Part shown: positions 23,118-34,819 of the stretch, in pieces
Layout: each line of letters starts with the position of its first letter
Numbering within the stretch: position 1 is the first letter of the stretch
Translations under genes and position numbers: made by a program
From: Macrothele yani
Lineage: Eukaryota; Arthropoda; Arachnida; Araneae; Macrothelidae
Assembly: GCA_039090855.1 (NCBI GenBank)
Contig: CM076995.1
Coordinates: 119,672,270-119,736,269, forward strand
Reading direction: 5' to 3'
DNA length: 64,000 nucleotides
The notes under the pieces: model-generated
What the model saw: only the letters and a program-made list of their open reading frames with translations
Database searches by the model: none
What the model was told of the DNA's origin: nothing

Positions 23118-23849
23118 TAGATTTTTTTGACGAAAAATGGAAGTTTTCGAAATTCATCAGAACAAAATAAAATCTAATGAACAATAGAAAAAAATTAAAG
23201 ATTTTTTTCCCAATGTAAGTTGATGTATTTTTATTAAATTAAGGCATTTTTTTTCTCTAATGCAAGTCACATTTTAACCAAAAAAATGACACTTTCGAAG
23301 GGGCAAAGCCCCCTCCAAATACGCCCCTGATCTGAATACGTAGCAGAATCACAGATCGTTTAAAACCATACCTATAATAAATGAAAAAAAAATATACTTT
23401 TAGCTATCATTTATTTGGTTACACCTGTGCTGCAATGAAAAGAAGACAAACTGTTGATTCTCCCTCATCTAACAGCATCTTGAACATTAGAATTATTCTA
23501 ATGTTTTGTGTGTTACGTGTCTCACTACCAATTATTCTCACTAGGAGCATCTTGAAGTTTACTCACCCTGGAATAGTGAATATGAATTCAGTTCTCATGA
23601 GCTTAATCAAATGTCAACAAATGTTTTGGCTATGATTTTTATTTACAAATGCTCAACAATATTGTTTTCTTCAGAACACAATTGTTTTCCAGGTTTGTGG
23701 AACCCAAAGTGCTGAATCAGTTTAATTAGCGATGATCATTGTGAGCAGAATATTTTGAGTACTAAAATATTCATGTCAACAAGTTAGTAAAATCATGCAA
23801 TGCATTGATTATGATACGCTTTCCAACATACCAGAAATTATTACTAAAG
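23118..23849. other. Non-coding stretch with a possible hAT-type end
   Basis: AT-rich. At 23300-23327, ggggcaaagccccctccaaatacgcccctg in reverse complement begins caggggcgtatttgg, a form common at hAT ends and similar but not identical to the terminus at 15523. Nothing coding is seen. Confidence 0.35.
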
Positions 23850-24720
23850 TTATGAGGATAATGGCTGTGGAATAAATCTCGCTCCTGTGTCCTGACCTTT
23901 GACCCCATTTCGATGATATTTAACAGAACCGGTTCAGTACACCTCAAGAATAACATACTAAAGTTTTGTCGCAATAGAAGCAGTTTTACGCAAGTTATGA
24001 GATAATGGCTGTGGAATAAATCTTGCTTTTGTGCAATGACCTTTGACTCCATTTCGTTGATATTCAACAGAACCGGTTCACTATACCTCCGGAACAACAT
24101 GATAACGTTTTGTCGCAATCGAAACATTTTTTGGTAAGTTATGATGCACAAGGGCAATGGAATGGATCCCACTCCAGTGTCCTGACCTTTTACCACATTT
24201 CGCCCATTTTCAATAGGGTTCGTCCCCAGTGGCTCCCTACCACATACTAAAATTTCATCGAAATCGAACCATTTTTACGCAAGTTATGACGCATAAGGGC
24301 AATGGAACAAATCCCGCTCTTATGTCCTGCCTGACCTTTGACCCCATTTCAAATAGGGTTCGTGCCCAGATGGTTCCCTACCACATACTAAAATTTCATC
24401 GAAATCGAACCATATTTACGCATGTTATGACGCATAAAGGCAATGAAATAGATCCCGCTTTTATGGCGTGACCTTTGACCCAATTCCACTTATTTTCAAT
24501 AGGTTTCGTCCCCTGGTGGTTCCTTACCACATACCAAAATTTCATCGAAATCGAACCATTTTTACGCAAGTTATGACGCATAAGGGCAATTGAATGGATC
24601 CTGCTCTTATGGCGTGACCTTTGACGCCACTTCACCCATTTTCAATAAGGTTCGTCCCCTGGTGGTCCCCTACCACATACTAAAATTTCATCGAAATCGA
24701 ACCATTTTTACGTGAGTTAC
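23850..24720. repeat. Tandem array of about 145-bp units
   Basis: Six head-to-tail units. The marker gttatga (gttac in the last) starts at 23850, 23994, 24138, 24283, 24424, 24570 and 24716, spacings of 144, 144, 145, 141, 146 and 146 bp. Shared phrases are tgacctttgaccccattt, aatttcatcgaaatcgaacc and ttacgcaagttatga. The two leftmost units are the most divergent, and the right units are close to one another. The array ends in a purine-rich cagacagacggacggaaaaa segment at about 24730. Open frames on both strands come only from the periodicity. Confidence 0.9.
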
Positions 24721-24926
24721 CGTGCCGACAGACAGACGGACGGAAAAAGCTGGAGCATATACGCTTCTTCAACCTACGGTTGGAAAGCGCAAAAAAGGTG
24801 AAATAAAGTGGTTGTGAAAATCAATGAGGAAGGGGACTGTGTGGAGTGGAAAACAATTCCATGGCATTCAACATAAACTAGCTTTTTAAAATGGCTTTAG
24901 TTTGGACATGACACCTTGGTTATAAC

Positions 24927-25126
24927 TTTTTTTATTTAGAGGTTTAATGACCACCTCTATATGCTATAAGCAGTCGTCTACCACTAATTTAGAGCCACTG
25001 GTTCCAGGAGAGAGCCAGTTCCATAACAGAAACACAACATCCATGCCTCACCGGGATTCGAACCCAGACCCATCATGGATGAATGGTTATTAGCTAGCAT
25101 TTAGACACTACACCACCGAGGTGGCA
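24927..25126 (-). mobile_element. tRNA-derived SINE (family A), diverged
   Basis: Minus orientation with an interrupted tail, several deletions in the body, and head to ccaccgaggtggc. The duplication gttataac stands at 24919-24926 and 25127-25134. Confidence 0.8.
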
Positions 25127-25134
25127 GTTATAAC

Positions 25135-25310
25135 TTTTTTTTTTTTTTGATTGGAGGTTTAACGACCACCGTGAGCAACTCAATGGGCTATAAGCAGTCG
25201 CCCGTCCCTAATTTAGGGTCACTGGTTCCAGGGAAGGGAGAGAGCCAGTGCCGTAAGACAAACACAACATCCATGCCTGACCGGGATTCGAACCCGGACC
25301 CCTTACGGAC
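25135..25310 (-). mobile_element. tRNA-derived SINE (family A), 5'-truncated
   Basis: Minus orientation. The sequence is nearly identical to the young copies but stops at ccttacggac, so the tRNA A-box end is missing. It starts directly at the right-hand duplication of the neighbouring older SINE. tataa occurs on both sides (25130-25134 and after 25310), consistent with a short target-site duplication. Confidence 0.85.
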
Positions 25311-27201
25311 TATAAATGTTCTACATGCCATGCACTTTTTTACGCAAATCACAGTGATAAATGATGGAATAAATCAGTAATGGTTCCCATCATGTAAGAC
25401 TTCTTTGGAGGAGGCGACAAATGCAAATGACGAAGACAACCTGCCACTGCACAAGGGGATTAACAGATTACCTCAAAGCTCTGTAGGGCAAAATTTTGGT
25501 AAATTCTTACCGAAATTTCCCCCTACAGAACTTCAAAGGAACAAACCTGAGCCACAGCTTAAGGTTACACAACCATAGTAGCTGTCGGAGGCCCACAGAT
25601 GATAAAGCAGTCATTATTTTTTTTCATTTTAATCAATTAAAATTTGTCTTAAAATACCTATTTGCCTGGTTTACATGAATTAAAATTGACTACATCAAAT
25701 ATACATTCGTAGACATGTCTGAATCCCATTAACAGTTATGTACTTTCAAACCAAGGAATATGCAAATCTTAGAGTTTCTTTTTGTCTTTCCAGCAGTACA
25801 TTTTTGAGGAAAAAACTACAAGATACATTTCCAAATGTGACTGTTGCACTATGGATTTTTTTCTCTCGAGAAAACCAGATTCTGTAGCTTTAGAGTGAAT
25901 GAATTGGCTGGCACTTATTGCCATTGAAAAAGAAATTGCACATTTTTTGGATGTAATAAAATTGGTGGTGTTTACAGGACACACAAGCGTGCATGCACAC
26001 ACAAATAAGAAAAGTACAATTTTAAGGTCAGCCATTTAGCAAGTTGCTATACTATTTTTAGTGTTTGAACATGTGTGTGTTAATAGGGCATAGTGTAAGT
26101 TTGGTTATGTTTTAATGCACGATTTATGACATACAGTATATGGCCAACTATGTATTCAGGGGCCCCAAAATATCTTCAACTGGCCCTGGCACAAACCAGA
26201 TCATCCCAGAAATTCCAAATTCTGATCAAGACACTGCTACCAAAAATGATGATAAAGAAACTGAAAATATGGAGGATGTAAGAGATGTCTTGAAGCTCTA
26301 AACATAGTGTTGAAAATTCTATGAAACAAGAGAAAAAGGAATACTGCAGTAAACACCCGACATACCTGTAAAAACAACCTCAAACATAAAACAGGTATAG
26401 CAAGCAAAAATTAAGAATTTATGTGCACCCTATTAGCAGAGATAATGGATCATGTGATGGAATAAATACATTAGAATTCATGTTGATACTGTTTAACATG
26501 TTATTGTTTAATTAGAGGTAGTACTTTCACAGATCATGTGGGGTCAAACTGACCACAGTTGCTGCAGATGCACATATTAACTTTCCCACATGGATATGTG
26601 GAAGTATGCACTTACAAGGAAACGGACATGTGGTTGTCGCTGATTGCAAAACCAAAGTATGTTGTTTAGATAGAGGATTACAAGATATGTTTATATCCAA
26701 ACTTTGAGCTGCTATGGACAACAGGGGGAGCCACTAGAGCTTTGTTTATGAACATTATATTATATAATGTATGTATATTATGAATGTTATATTAGAACTA
26801 CTAACAATTATTTTCTATAAAAATAAGTACAAGTCCCTATAAAAATATGGTCAAATTCACAATGGACGCTGTATTGGCAACATCAGACCTGAACTTTTGG
26901 CACAGAGATCACTTTCTCCATCTGCAGTCTTTTGTTCACTATCAGTTTTCAGTGCCTCGATTTCAAAACCTAATCCTCTTTGCATTTTATAAGTGTAGTT
27001 ATGTCACTACTCACCCTGGATACTTCCAAACACCTCTCTATATTGTTTTGAATTAGACCTAATTGAGGAATGTGGTAGAGAAGATTGCGAGAAAATAGCA
27101 TTCATGAAATGTGCTCACTGTGAGAACTACTTTTGTTTGGATCACTCCATAATTAAAGATCTTCCTATTTTTTGTCGTACATGAAAGGTCAGTGCGATGT
27201 A
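25311..27201. other. Mostly unassigned; cysteine-rich coding remnant near its right end
   Basis: Low-GC sequence. At about 27065-27185 the plus strand reads CGREDCEKIAFMKCAHC, then FCLDHS and PIFC. This Cys/His spacing recalls the C-terminal cysteine-rich domain of piggyBac-like transposases and related elements. With the acidic phrase DDKETENMEDVRD near 26255 it may be a decayed transposase. No family can be claimed. Confidence 0.35.
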
Positions 27202-27402
27202 CAGGGTGTCCGAACATTATTGGGCACATTAGAAAATTATGTAAAAAAAAAAACCCTATGAATATTGTTTGTTTTTCTATGTCACGTATTACTAACACTG
27301 TTTCTATATTTTTGTTCTGCAAACTTGTTATTCCCAGAATCCGATAGATGGTGCTAGGTGTAGCCTGATGAGGAATGTATGAGAAATGCGCAATCAGTAG
27401 TC

Positions 27403-29191
27403 ATGTCATCCGTACAGCAGAAGGAGATGTGTGTGTTATGGCTTGCAGAATTAAAGTCTGTCATTAAAGTTAAAAGATGGTACCGTTTAGAGTACGGTTA
27501 TAATCCTCAGTCTACGAATTCAATTAAGCGGTGGATGAAACTGTCTAAAGAAGCTGGCAATGTGGAACATCGTGGAGGAGCTGGTAGGCCTAGCGTCAGC
27601 GGTGAGACGGTTGACCAAGTTCATGAAAGTTTCCGACGAAGCCCCAGGAAATCCATTCGTAAAGCAAGCAGAGAACTGTTCATTCCGAAATAGACAGTTC
27701 GCGACTTCTTGCACAAGAAATTAAAGTTTCATGCTTGTAAAATTCAAATAGTGCAAAAGATGCATGTAAATGATCCCACCTGCAATACGATTTCGCTGTG
27801 GATATGCTGAATCGAGTGGAAAACGACTAAAACTTTCTCATTACTGTAATTTTTAGTGACGAATCCACATTTCATGCATCAGGTATTGTGAATCCTCACA
27901 ACTGTAGGATATGGGGCAGTGAACCGCCTCATGCTGCTATTGAACTGGAACGTGATTCTCCGAAAGTTAAAGTGTGGTGCACCCCATCAAAAAGAGAAGT
28001 GATTGGCGCTTTCTCCTTCTGCGAAAAAACATAAATGGTGACATTTACTTGGATATGTTAGAAAATTTCGCTATAACCCAGATCAAAAGATATGACGTTG
28101 TTTTCCAACAAGACGGCGTACCTCCGCATTGGTCAACCAGGGTTCCCACTCAAAAGTAATAAAAAAATTCCCTGACTTTTCCAGGTTCTCCAGGTGGTTT
28201 TTAAAGTTTTCCAGAATGGCATGTTGCAAAGAATTGTTACATTCCATTCATTTTTCACCAAAGCACACACTTGTAAATTATTTAAGTAATTTGTCTTTAT
28301 AAAATTACCTGCTTTTCCTTAATAACAACTGAATACTACCCACACGGAATTTGTAAATACATTCCCATAGAAACAGGTCATATATGTAAGAAAAATCTGT
28401 CAGTTGAATAGTTTCAGTTTTTCTATAACACAATGCAGCTAAGCTTAATGATGGAATGGCTCTGTTAAAAGAAGCATGTTTCAAGTGAACCAACAGACAA
28501 AGGACTTTGATCCATCATTTGGTTGGTCTCTTGTGAAGTGTTTCTTCAAGCAGGAGCCATTGTGCCTAATTGCTCCATGTTATAACAACTGCCTGCAGAA
28601 ATTGAACAAAAGCTTAATAACTGGCAATTTTAGAAATTCAATTCTGCATATTTTTTTAGAGAATAAAGGAAATGCTTAGTATAACTGAAAGTAAGATCTA
28701 CCAAATTCTAGGCAGGCAGTAATTGCAAGCAAAATTTGAAATCTTGAAAAATAAGGGAAAATAAAGTATCCATTGATTTTTACAAAAAAAAAAAAAAAAA
28801 GAGTAATTTTCCCTGATTTTTACAAAAAGGATAATTTTCCCTGAGTTTTCCCTGATTTTTGGAACCATTTTCAAATTCCCTGAGAATTCCAGGTTTTCCC
28901 TGTTTTCCAGGTTGAGTGGGAACCCTGTCAACGTGTGTACGTAAGTGCCTAAATGAGCATTTCCCCAACAGATGGATTGGGCGTGGTGGTCCCATTCTGT
29001 GGCCTCCTCACTCTCCAGATCTAACTCCATTGGATTATTTCATGTGGGGTTATGTGAAGGATCGTGTCTACCAAATGCCTTGTACTGATTTGCAGGAACT
29101 GAAGCAGCATATCCCAGCTATTAATTCCATAACTCATCAGATGCTTGCCAATACATGGCATGAAATCAAGCATCGCTTAGACATACTATGA
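27403..29191 (+). pseudogene. mariner-superfamily transposase, interrupted and frameshifted
   Basis: The ATG at 27403 starts MSSVQQKEMCVLWLAELKS and leads into an N-terminal helix-turn-helix domain (SIKRWMKLSKEAGNVEHRG, GRPSVSGETVDQV). Frames then shift, and FSDESTFHASGIVN marks the first catalytic Asp. QQDGVPPHWST is the second. A 790-bp insertion follows, and the reading resumes VRKCLNEHFPNRWIGRGGP and WPPHSPDLTPLDYFMWGYV. The last catalytic residue is therefore Asp rather than Glu. It ends at 29191. It has several stops between 27690 and 28000. Confidence 0.85.
28138..28927. mobile_element. 790-bp non-autonomous DNA transposon (MITE-like)
   Basis: Perfect 16-bp terminal inverted repeats, cagggttcccactcaa at the left and its exact reverse complement at the right. 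They are flanked by tcaac at 28133-28137 and 28928-28932. It cleanly splits a mariner-type transposase between PPHWST and the following codons. The terminal CAGGGTTCCC resembles hAT-type ends, but the 5-bp duplication is shorter than the usual 8. The body has repeated ttccctga and ttttcc motifs and no convincing coding frame. Confidence 0.9.
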
Positions 29192-29324
29192 GCAACCAAG
29201 GGATCTCACATCGAAATTTATTAACTTGTATAGTTACATTGTAAGTTAGTACAGCCAGTTTCATTCTTAATGTTTTGTTTTATAAAATTTTGTAATGTGT
29301 CCAATAATTCTCGGACACCCTGTA

Positions 29325-31317
29325 TATCCATTACTGAACACACTATATTGTATATCCATTCATGAATAATTTGTAATGTATACCAATTGCTTAAAACAAC
29401 AAAAAACAATTATGATACGGGTCACAAGAGTAACGGAGATTCCATGAATGTCTCTGCCAGTGTTCTTTTATGTCCTATAACTTCATTATTTATATTCCAT
29501 AGCACCTAAAAGTTTTTCATTATACATCACTCCTTCAGTATTGTCGAATGATATAACAAGCACTGTGCATCTAGCGACAACGGTCCGGAACGTTTCCTTG
29601 TTAGCGTCATAGGTTTGTTACAATTATTAGTATTCTGCAATACAGTTTTCAAATTAAAAATGCTATTTCACTGTTGTGGTGAAGCTTTTCTTATTTATTT
29701 ATTTATTTAAAACTTGCCAGTCAAGACATTTTAAGCATTTACACATCTGCAATGTATTCTTATCAAAATCAGTCACAGTTAAAATGATTGGACATGTCAT
29801 GGATATATATAAGTTCCTAAGATGACACTATTGCTGAATGTTTCTTTTATTTCTACTACTTTCAGGTTATTAAAATATTTATGTGGCAAAATAAACTCCC
29901 ACCACCATTCCAGAATTATTTTTCCTGGACAAATCACCTTTGAAATGAAAGTAATTTTGAATCACAATAATAATTTTCAGTCTTTGCATTTAAAGATGAA
30001 CTAGAATCATGCTAATTAAATCAGCTGATAATTCTAAAGTAGGTAGTATACATCAACACCAAATCTAACAAGGGAAACCCCACTGTGCTATACATTTTGA
30101 TAAATATGTCAACTTCACATAAGTACAACTTATTTAAATGTAATTCTAACAAATTAATATTTAGGTTATTGTTCTTTTCACACAAAAATGTTTCCAGCAT
30201 TCATGAAATGTGAAAAATTCCTTAAATGAACATTGGCACTGAAAGCCAAGATAAAATATTTTGCTTTGTAAGCTGTTCTTCAGCTTTCTTTTTACCTTTG
30301 AAAGTCATAATAATGATTCACTGAAATTTATTAATGAACTTATCATATATTTTCATGTTGTCTATTAAAAAAAAAAAAGATAAAAGTTGTTTTCAAAGGA
30401 AACACACACATCACATGCCTTAACAACAACAAAAAATCATAGGCTACATTTGCTAATTTTGAGAACATGACAGATTTTTGGTTTCAAAACAAATCTCAAC
30501 AGTTCCCTTCTTGATTTTGTAGCAGCAAACTCAGCTATAATGTAATGCATGTCCACATCATCAGCTGCCTTGTCTTTTACAACCAACAATGCCTATGTCA
30601 TTGCACTTCAGATTAAACTATGGTCGCTATTTTCGTGAAATGCGACGAGTTCATTTTAAATGTTAGAGAAAAATTAGTGCTCATCACAAAATGGCACCAG
30701 CCATTTAAATACCAACCCATCAGCAGATTCTGCTGCAGCTTTTGCATTTCTGTGAAAACTAGTTTCCAAAATTCTGGCAGCGATTTGCACTCCGCTGTTA
30801 TTTTCTTAACCTTTAAGGTTTGTTTTTACAGCATCTGTTGGCTCAAAATCCTCTCCATACACTGTAGAGGCATAAAAGGGTGGGGCAGGATAAGATTATA
30901 GAGGCTACAGGGATTAAACCTGTTCCCTCATTCAAAGTTCCAGTTTAAACCAAAGTCAGTTGTGACATCTACAGCATTCCTCCAAGATCATCATAAACAT
31001 TAATTTTCCACTGATGTCCAAAGCATTGTTGGTGTGAACGATTCACTTGATACGATTTTCGAAGGGATAAAAGTTACTACCTTTCCTTAGCATTTTGCTA
31101 CAACTTTTTTCCCCAGTTTAGCATTTACTCTAAAGCATTTTTTGAGCCAGCCTAAACTGTTGCAGTTTATCAGTTTCTTTGGGAAAGATCTCTTCATATA
31201 AACAATTATCACTGGTACGGTTTGAAATAATACTGTAGATATCATTTCAATGAAACTAAAACTCATATTAATGTCAACAAATAAAGGTTAGTAGATCATG
31301 CTAGTTATGAAATTAGA
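29325..31317. other. No gene seen
   Basis: Low-GC sequence with a short atttatttattta run at 29694-29709, an A run at 30369 and only small accidental frames. Confidence 0.45.
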
Positions 31318-31339
31318 ACTTTCGCAAAGAAAGTTTGTA

Positions 31340-32780
31340 AGTTCGGAGCTTTCAACCTCGTCTTAGTTCTTCATCATGCCAATGGAGGACAAAGATTGTT
31401 TCCAGATCATCAAGATGTGGAGTGGGGATTCTGAATTGCAAGTCTTTAGGATGAAAATAATTTCCAGGCTTTCACAGTAATGGAGGGCAAATCGATTGTC
31501 AAAAGAGGCAATACTTTTCATATCATTCCAGCGGGGAATAGCAAAAGTGTCTTCCATTGTCAAAACAGAAAAGGCATTATTTGGGTTGTCTTTCAAATTT
31601 TTTTTCTATGTTCCAAAATTCTATGGTTAATGCTTCTGCACGTGCTCCCAATGTAAAAGCTATCACCTGTGGAAGAAGAGATAGGAATGCAGCAAACTTC
31701 TGGAAGATCACGATTTTCAACTTTGTCCCTATCACTTTGTAATTGCTTCATGATGCTTGGGAGGGATTTAATGGCAAGATGGTAACCAAAAGTTCTCAAC
31801 AGATTTTATAACTTATGAGCAGAGGAAGGATGGTAAGGAACAGATCCAGAGAATTTTAGGTTTTCTTTCTTTTGAGGATGGAGGCATTCAATTTTCAACT
31901 TGTTTTCATTCTTCTTCATGAGGGTGTTGACTGTATGAGCGGGAAAACCACGAGAGAGTGCTATTGTAGAAATTATGGAGAATTCTTGAACTTGGTTGTT
32001 GCACATGAGATGAGCCCTGTGGATATAAGACTTCAATGCTGCAAACTTGTAGAGATGCATAGCAAATGATTCGAAGGGAATGATGTTGGTGGCAGCTGAA
32101 GGTTTACAATAGACAGAACGTGAGATGGAGAGATCCGTTTCTGCAGATGGAAACATAAAGGAAATCTATTTTGTTGTTTTCTTCACTAGATTTAGCGAGT
32201 TTAATAGATGGATATTTTTCTGTAATGGAGTTGATCAGGTTCTCTAGTTCAGACTGGGGATGTGGCCAGCTAATGAAAATGTCATCAACATACCTTAACC
32301 ACCGGGAAGGTTGAAAAGGGTGGTGTGGAATCTTCAATTTGTTGCATGTAAAACTCTGCAAGAGGGGAGGAAGGTGAGCCCATGGGAAGACCAATTTGTT
32401 GTGTTGTAAACAATTTTGTTGAAAACAAAACAACTGTGTTCATGATATGGAAAAAATCATAAAGATACTTGATAAGAATACCAGGTGGTTCAAACCGTAG
32501 AATCAATTTCTTCATGAGGAGCATGTAGGACTCGAAATACAGCACTGAGGGGAACAAAAGATTCCACACATCAAGAGTATATAAATGTTCACTAGAAGAA
32601 AAGGAATTAGGAAGTTTGTGGATGAAGTCTGAAGTGAAGACAACTGTATGAGGGCAGTTGGCAGTAAGAGATTTGCATTTGAGGACCAATTTTTTTTTTC
32701 AAGATTTATTGCCGGAGAGAAAGAATATTCAACCAAAGGTCTGGTGAGGTTGCCGGCTTAATGAAGTTTAACCTGCAGGA
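31340..32780 (-). pseudogene. Penelope-like element (PLE): reverse transcriptase and GIY-YIG endonuclease, copy A
   Basis: On the minus strand the order is RT then endonuclease, as in Penelope. RT pieces are LPNSFSSSEHLYTLDVWNLL, QQIGLPMGSPSSPLAEFYMQ (32400-32340) and RWLRYVDDIFISWPHPQSE, where YVDD is the catalytic box. After 31800, CCIPISSSTGDSFYIGSTC and INHRILEHRKKI are the GIY-YIG and helix residues of the C-terminal endonuclease. The tail FAIPRWNDMKSIASFDNRFA and the segment to 31340 match the other PLE copies. Frame changes at about 32290, 32150 and 31800 break it. The 5' end is truncated. Confidence 0.85.
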
Positions 32781-32826
32781 AAAGCCTGGTAGTCCTATAG
32801 TAGGGAAGGGGTAGGGGGGGAGATAT

Positions 32827-33472
32827 CTCTGAAAACAAGTTGAAAATTGAATGCCTCCATCCTCAAAAGAAAGAAAACCTAAAATTCTCTGGATCTGTTC
32901 CTTACCATCCTTTCTCTGCTTATAAGTTACAAAAACTATTCAGAAGTTTTGGTTACCATCTTGCCATTAAATCCCTTCCAAGCATCATGAAGCTATTACA
33001 AAGTGATAGGGACAAAGTTGAAAATCTTGATCTCCCAGGAGTTTACTGCATTCCCATCTCTTCTTCCACAGGTGATAGCTTTTAAATCGGAAGCACATAC
33101 AGAAGCATTAACCATAGATTTTTGGAACATAGGAAAGATGTTTTGAAAGGCAACCCAAATAATGCCTCCTTGTCTATTTTAACAATGGAAGACACTTCTG
33201 CAATTCCTCGCTGGAATGAAGCAAAACGTATTTCCTCTTTTCACAATCGATTTGCCCTCCGTTAACCGTGAAACCCTGGAAATTATTTTCAGCCAAAAGA
33301 TTTGCAATTCAGAATCCCCACTCCACATCCCGATGATCTGGAGATTGTTTCTAAAATCTGGCAACAAAAATAACAACAAAAATTCAAACATAAAATCTGG
33401 AAACAATCTCAGTCCTCCATTGGTGTGATGAAGACCTAAGACGAGGTTGAAAGCTCCCAACTTACGAACTTT
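32827..33472 (+). pseudogene. PLE C-terminal copy B, 5'-truncated
   Basis: It begins inside the coding region, where copy A also has the sequence, in opposite orientation: KIECLHPQKKENLKFSGSVP. Next come FGYHLAIKSLPSIMK and the GIY-YIG endonuclease GVYCIPISSSTGDSF, a stop in place of the Y of Y-I-G, then RSINHRFLEHRK and SAIPRWNEAKRISSFHNRFA. It ends near 33472, where a repeat in opposite orientation begins. Copies A and B together form a head-to-head inverted arrangement. Confidence 0.82.
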
Positions 33473-33800
33473 CTGAAGAAGATTCAAATGAAGCCTGTCG
33501 ATGTACGATATTAAAGTCATAAAAATACTAAAAGCTAAGATCAATTAAAACCTTTAATTACAAACTTAGTATAGTTAAAAATATAGATTACAATAAAACA
33601 CGTGAGGTCTTTCGAGCCGACTAGGCTCATCCTCAGACACGATTGCAATGGAAAAAAGCTCCGGGTTACATTGTCATATATATAGAGAGATAATAAGTGA
33701 AGTCACAATAGTGAGCTGCACGAGTTCATAAATTACAGGAACCAAAGGTAGCACATTATTTCATTACAAAGTACAACAGCAAAAATAGCCTTTATATATA
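33473..33800 (-). repeat. PLE terminal repeat (pLTR-like), inverted partner of 37335-37685
   Basis: Matches the reverse complement of 37335-37685 over its length with moderate divergence. Shared phrases include agctaagatcaattaaaacc, aacctttaattacaaac and tagcacattatttcatta. It contains the hammerhead-like motif at 33610-33636. In PLEs such repeats carry the terminal regulatory sequence. Confidence 0.8.
33610..33636 (-). ncRNA. Hammerhead-ribozyme-like motif in the PLE terminal repeat
   Basis: The minus strand reads ctgagga, then t, then the perfect 5-bp hairpin gagcc-tagtc-ggctc, then gaaa. An outer stem tgagg/cctca can also form. ctgagga fits CUGANGA and gaaa fits the second core strand of hammerhead ribozymes, which are known from PLEs. 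There is one extra base before the hairpin, and stems I and III were not established. Self-cleavage is therefore an inference. Confidence 0.4.
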
Positions 33801-33810
33801 TATATATATT

Positions 33811-34801
33811 TTGATGCTGACCTTGGCTACCTATATCGGACGCTCCCTATCTTCTGATTCAAGGCTTCTTGAATTGGAAGAGGAACTACAAAGGATCAAG
33901 TGGGACATCGTCGGGCTAAGTGAGGTAAGGAGAAAAGGAGATCTCATTGAACTGAAAAGTGGACATCTCTTCTATTATCGTGGGACAGATACTGGCAGAA
34001 CTAGTGGTGTTGGATTTATAATAAACAAGAAACTGAAGGATAAAGTGGTAGAAGTTGAAAGTTCCTCTGACAGAGCTGCACGACTCGTTATCCAACTATC
34101 GAGAAGATACCAGGCTCAGATTATTCAAACTTATGCACCCACCACAAGTCATCCTGAAGAAGAAATTGAAGAATTTTATGAGGAAATTCGGCCATCTAAA
34201 TAATAAAGGTAAGCAGCACTTGAAGATAATTATGGGAGATTTCAATGCAAAAATAGGGCAACGGCAACAGAATGAAACTTCAGTAGGTAAATTCGGTCAC
34301 GGCAACAGAAACCAGCGTGGAAATACTCTCGTTGAGTTTGCAGAGGCAGAAGGATTTTTCATCTTGAACTCCTTTTCAAGAAAAAAGCCACACAGGAAAT
34401 GGACATGGAGACATCCAAATGGGACGACAAGTGAAATTGATTTTATTATGTGTAACAAAAAATTCGTCATCGAAGACTGCAGTGTGCTGAACAAGTTCAA
34501 CACAGGTAGTGACCATAGATTGGTGAGATGTAAGATGCACCTCAACACTAAACTGGAACGTGGCAAGCTCATAAGACAAACAAAATGTATTGACATAACC
34601 AACCTTAAAAAACACCATAATACTTTCAAGTTGGAACTGAAGAACAGATTCTCTGCTTTAGAAGGCCTAACATCGGAAGAAGTGGATATTTCGGAAGTTA
34701 ACAGAAAAGTAACCAAAGCTCTTATGGAAACAGCAACAAAATTAGCTGGGTCTAAGAACAAGTTGCATGTGAACAAATTATCAGGAAAACCAAAATGTTG
34801 A
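33811..34801 (+). pseudogene. RTE apurinic-type endonuclease domain
   Basis: LLELEEELQRIKWDIVGLSE, TSGVGFIIN and IIQTYAPTTSH are EN motifs of RTE/craniofacial-development-protein-2-like ORFs. A frameshift near 34190 moves to the frame with IIMGDFNAKIG, RKWTWRHPNGTTSEIDFIM and the catalytic SDHRLVR. A single TGA at 34799-34801 then separates it from the RT frame, which continues in phase. The enzyme would nick target DNA to prime reverse transcription. The first residues of the domain are missing. Confidence 0.85.
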
Positions 34802-34819
34802 TGCAAAAAAAGACGAGAG

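Larger units (their letters stand above)
27202..29322 (+). mobile_element. mariner-superfamily element with TIRs, interrupted by another transposon
   Basis: The left end is cagggtgtccgaacattatt. The right end in reverse complement is cagggtgtccgagaattatt. The match continues to about 30 bp, and TA lies on both sides (27200-27201 and 29323-29324). Without the 790-bp insertion and its duplication the element would be about 1.33 kb, normal for this superfamily. Confidence 0.92.

Noticed and set aside
15523..23327. A single 7.8-kb hAT element bounded by the similar ends at 15523 and 23327
   Set aside because: The two ends agree at only about 13 of 15 positions and no shared 8-bp duplication was found.
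23850..24720. CRISPR-like array
   Set aside because: The whole 145-bp unit repeats with no unique spacers, and the host is a eukaryote.
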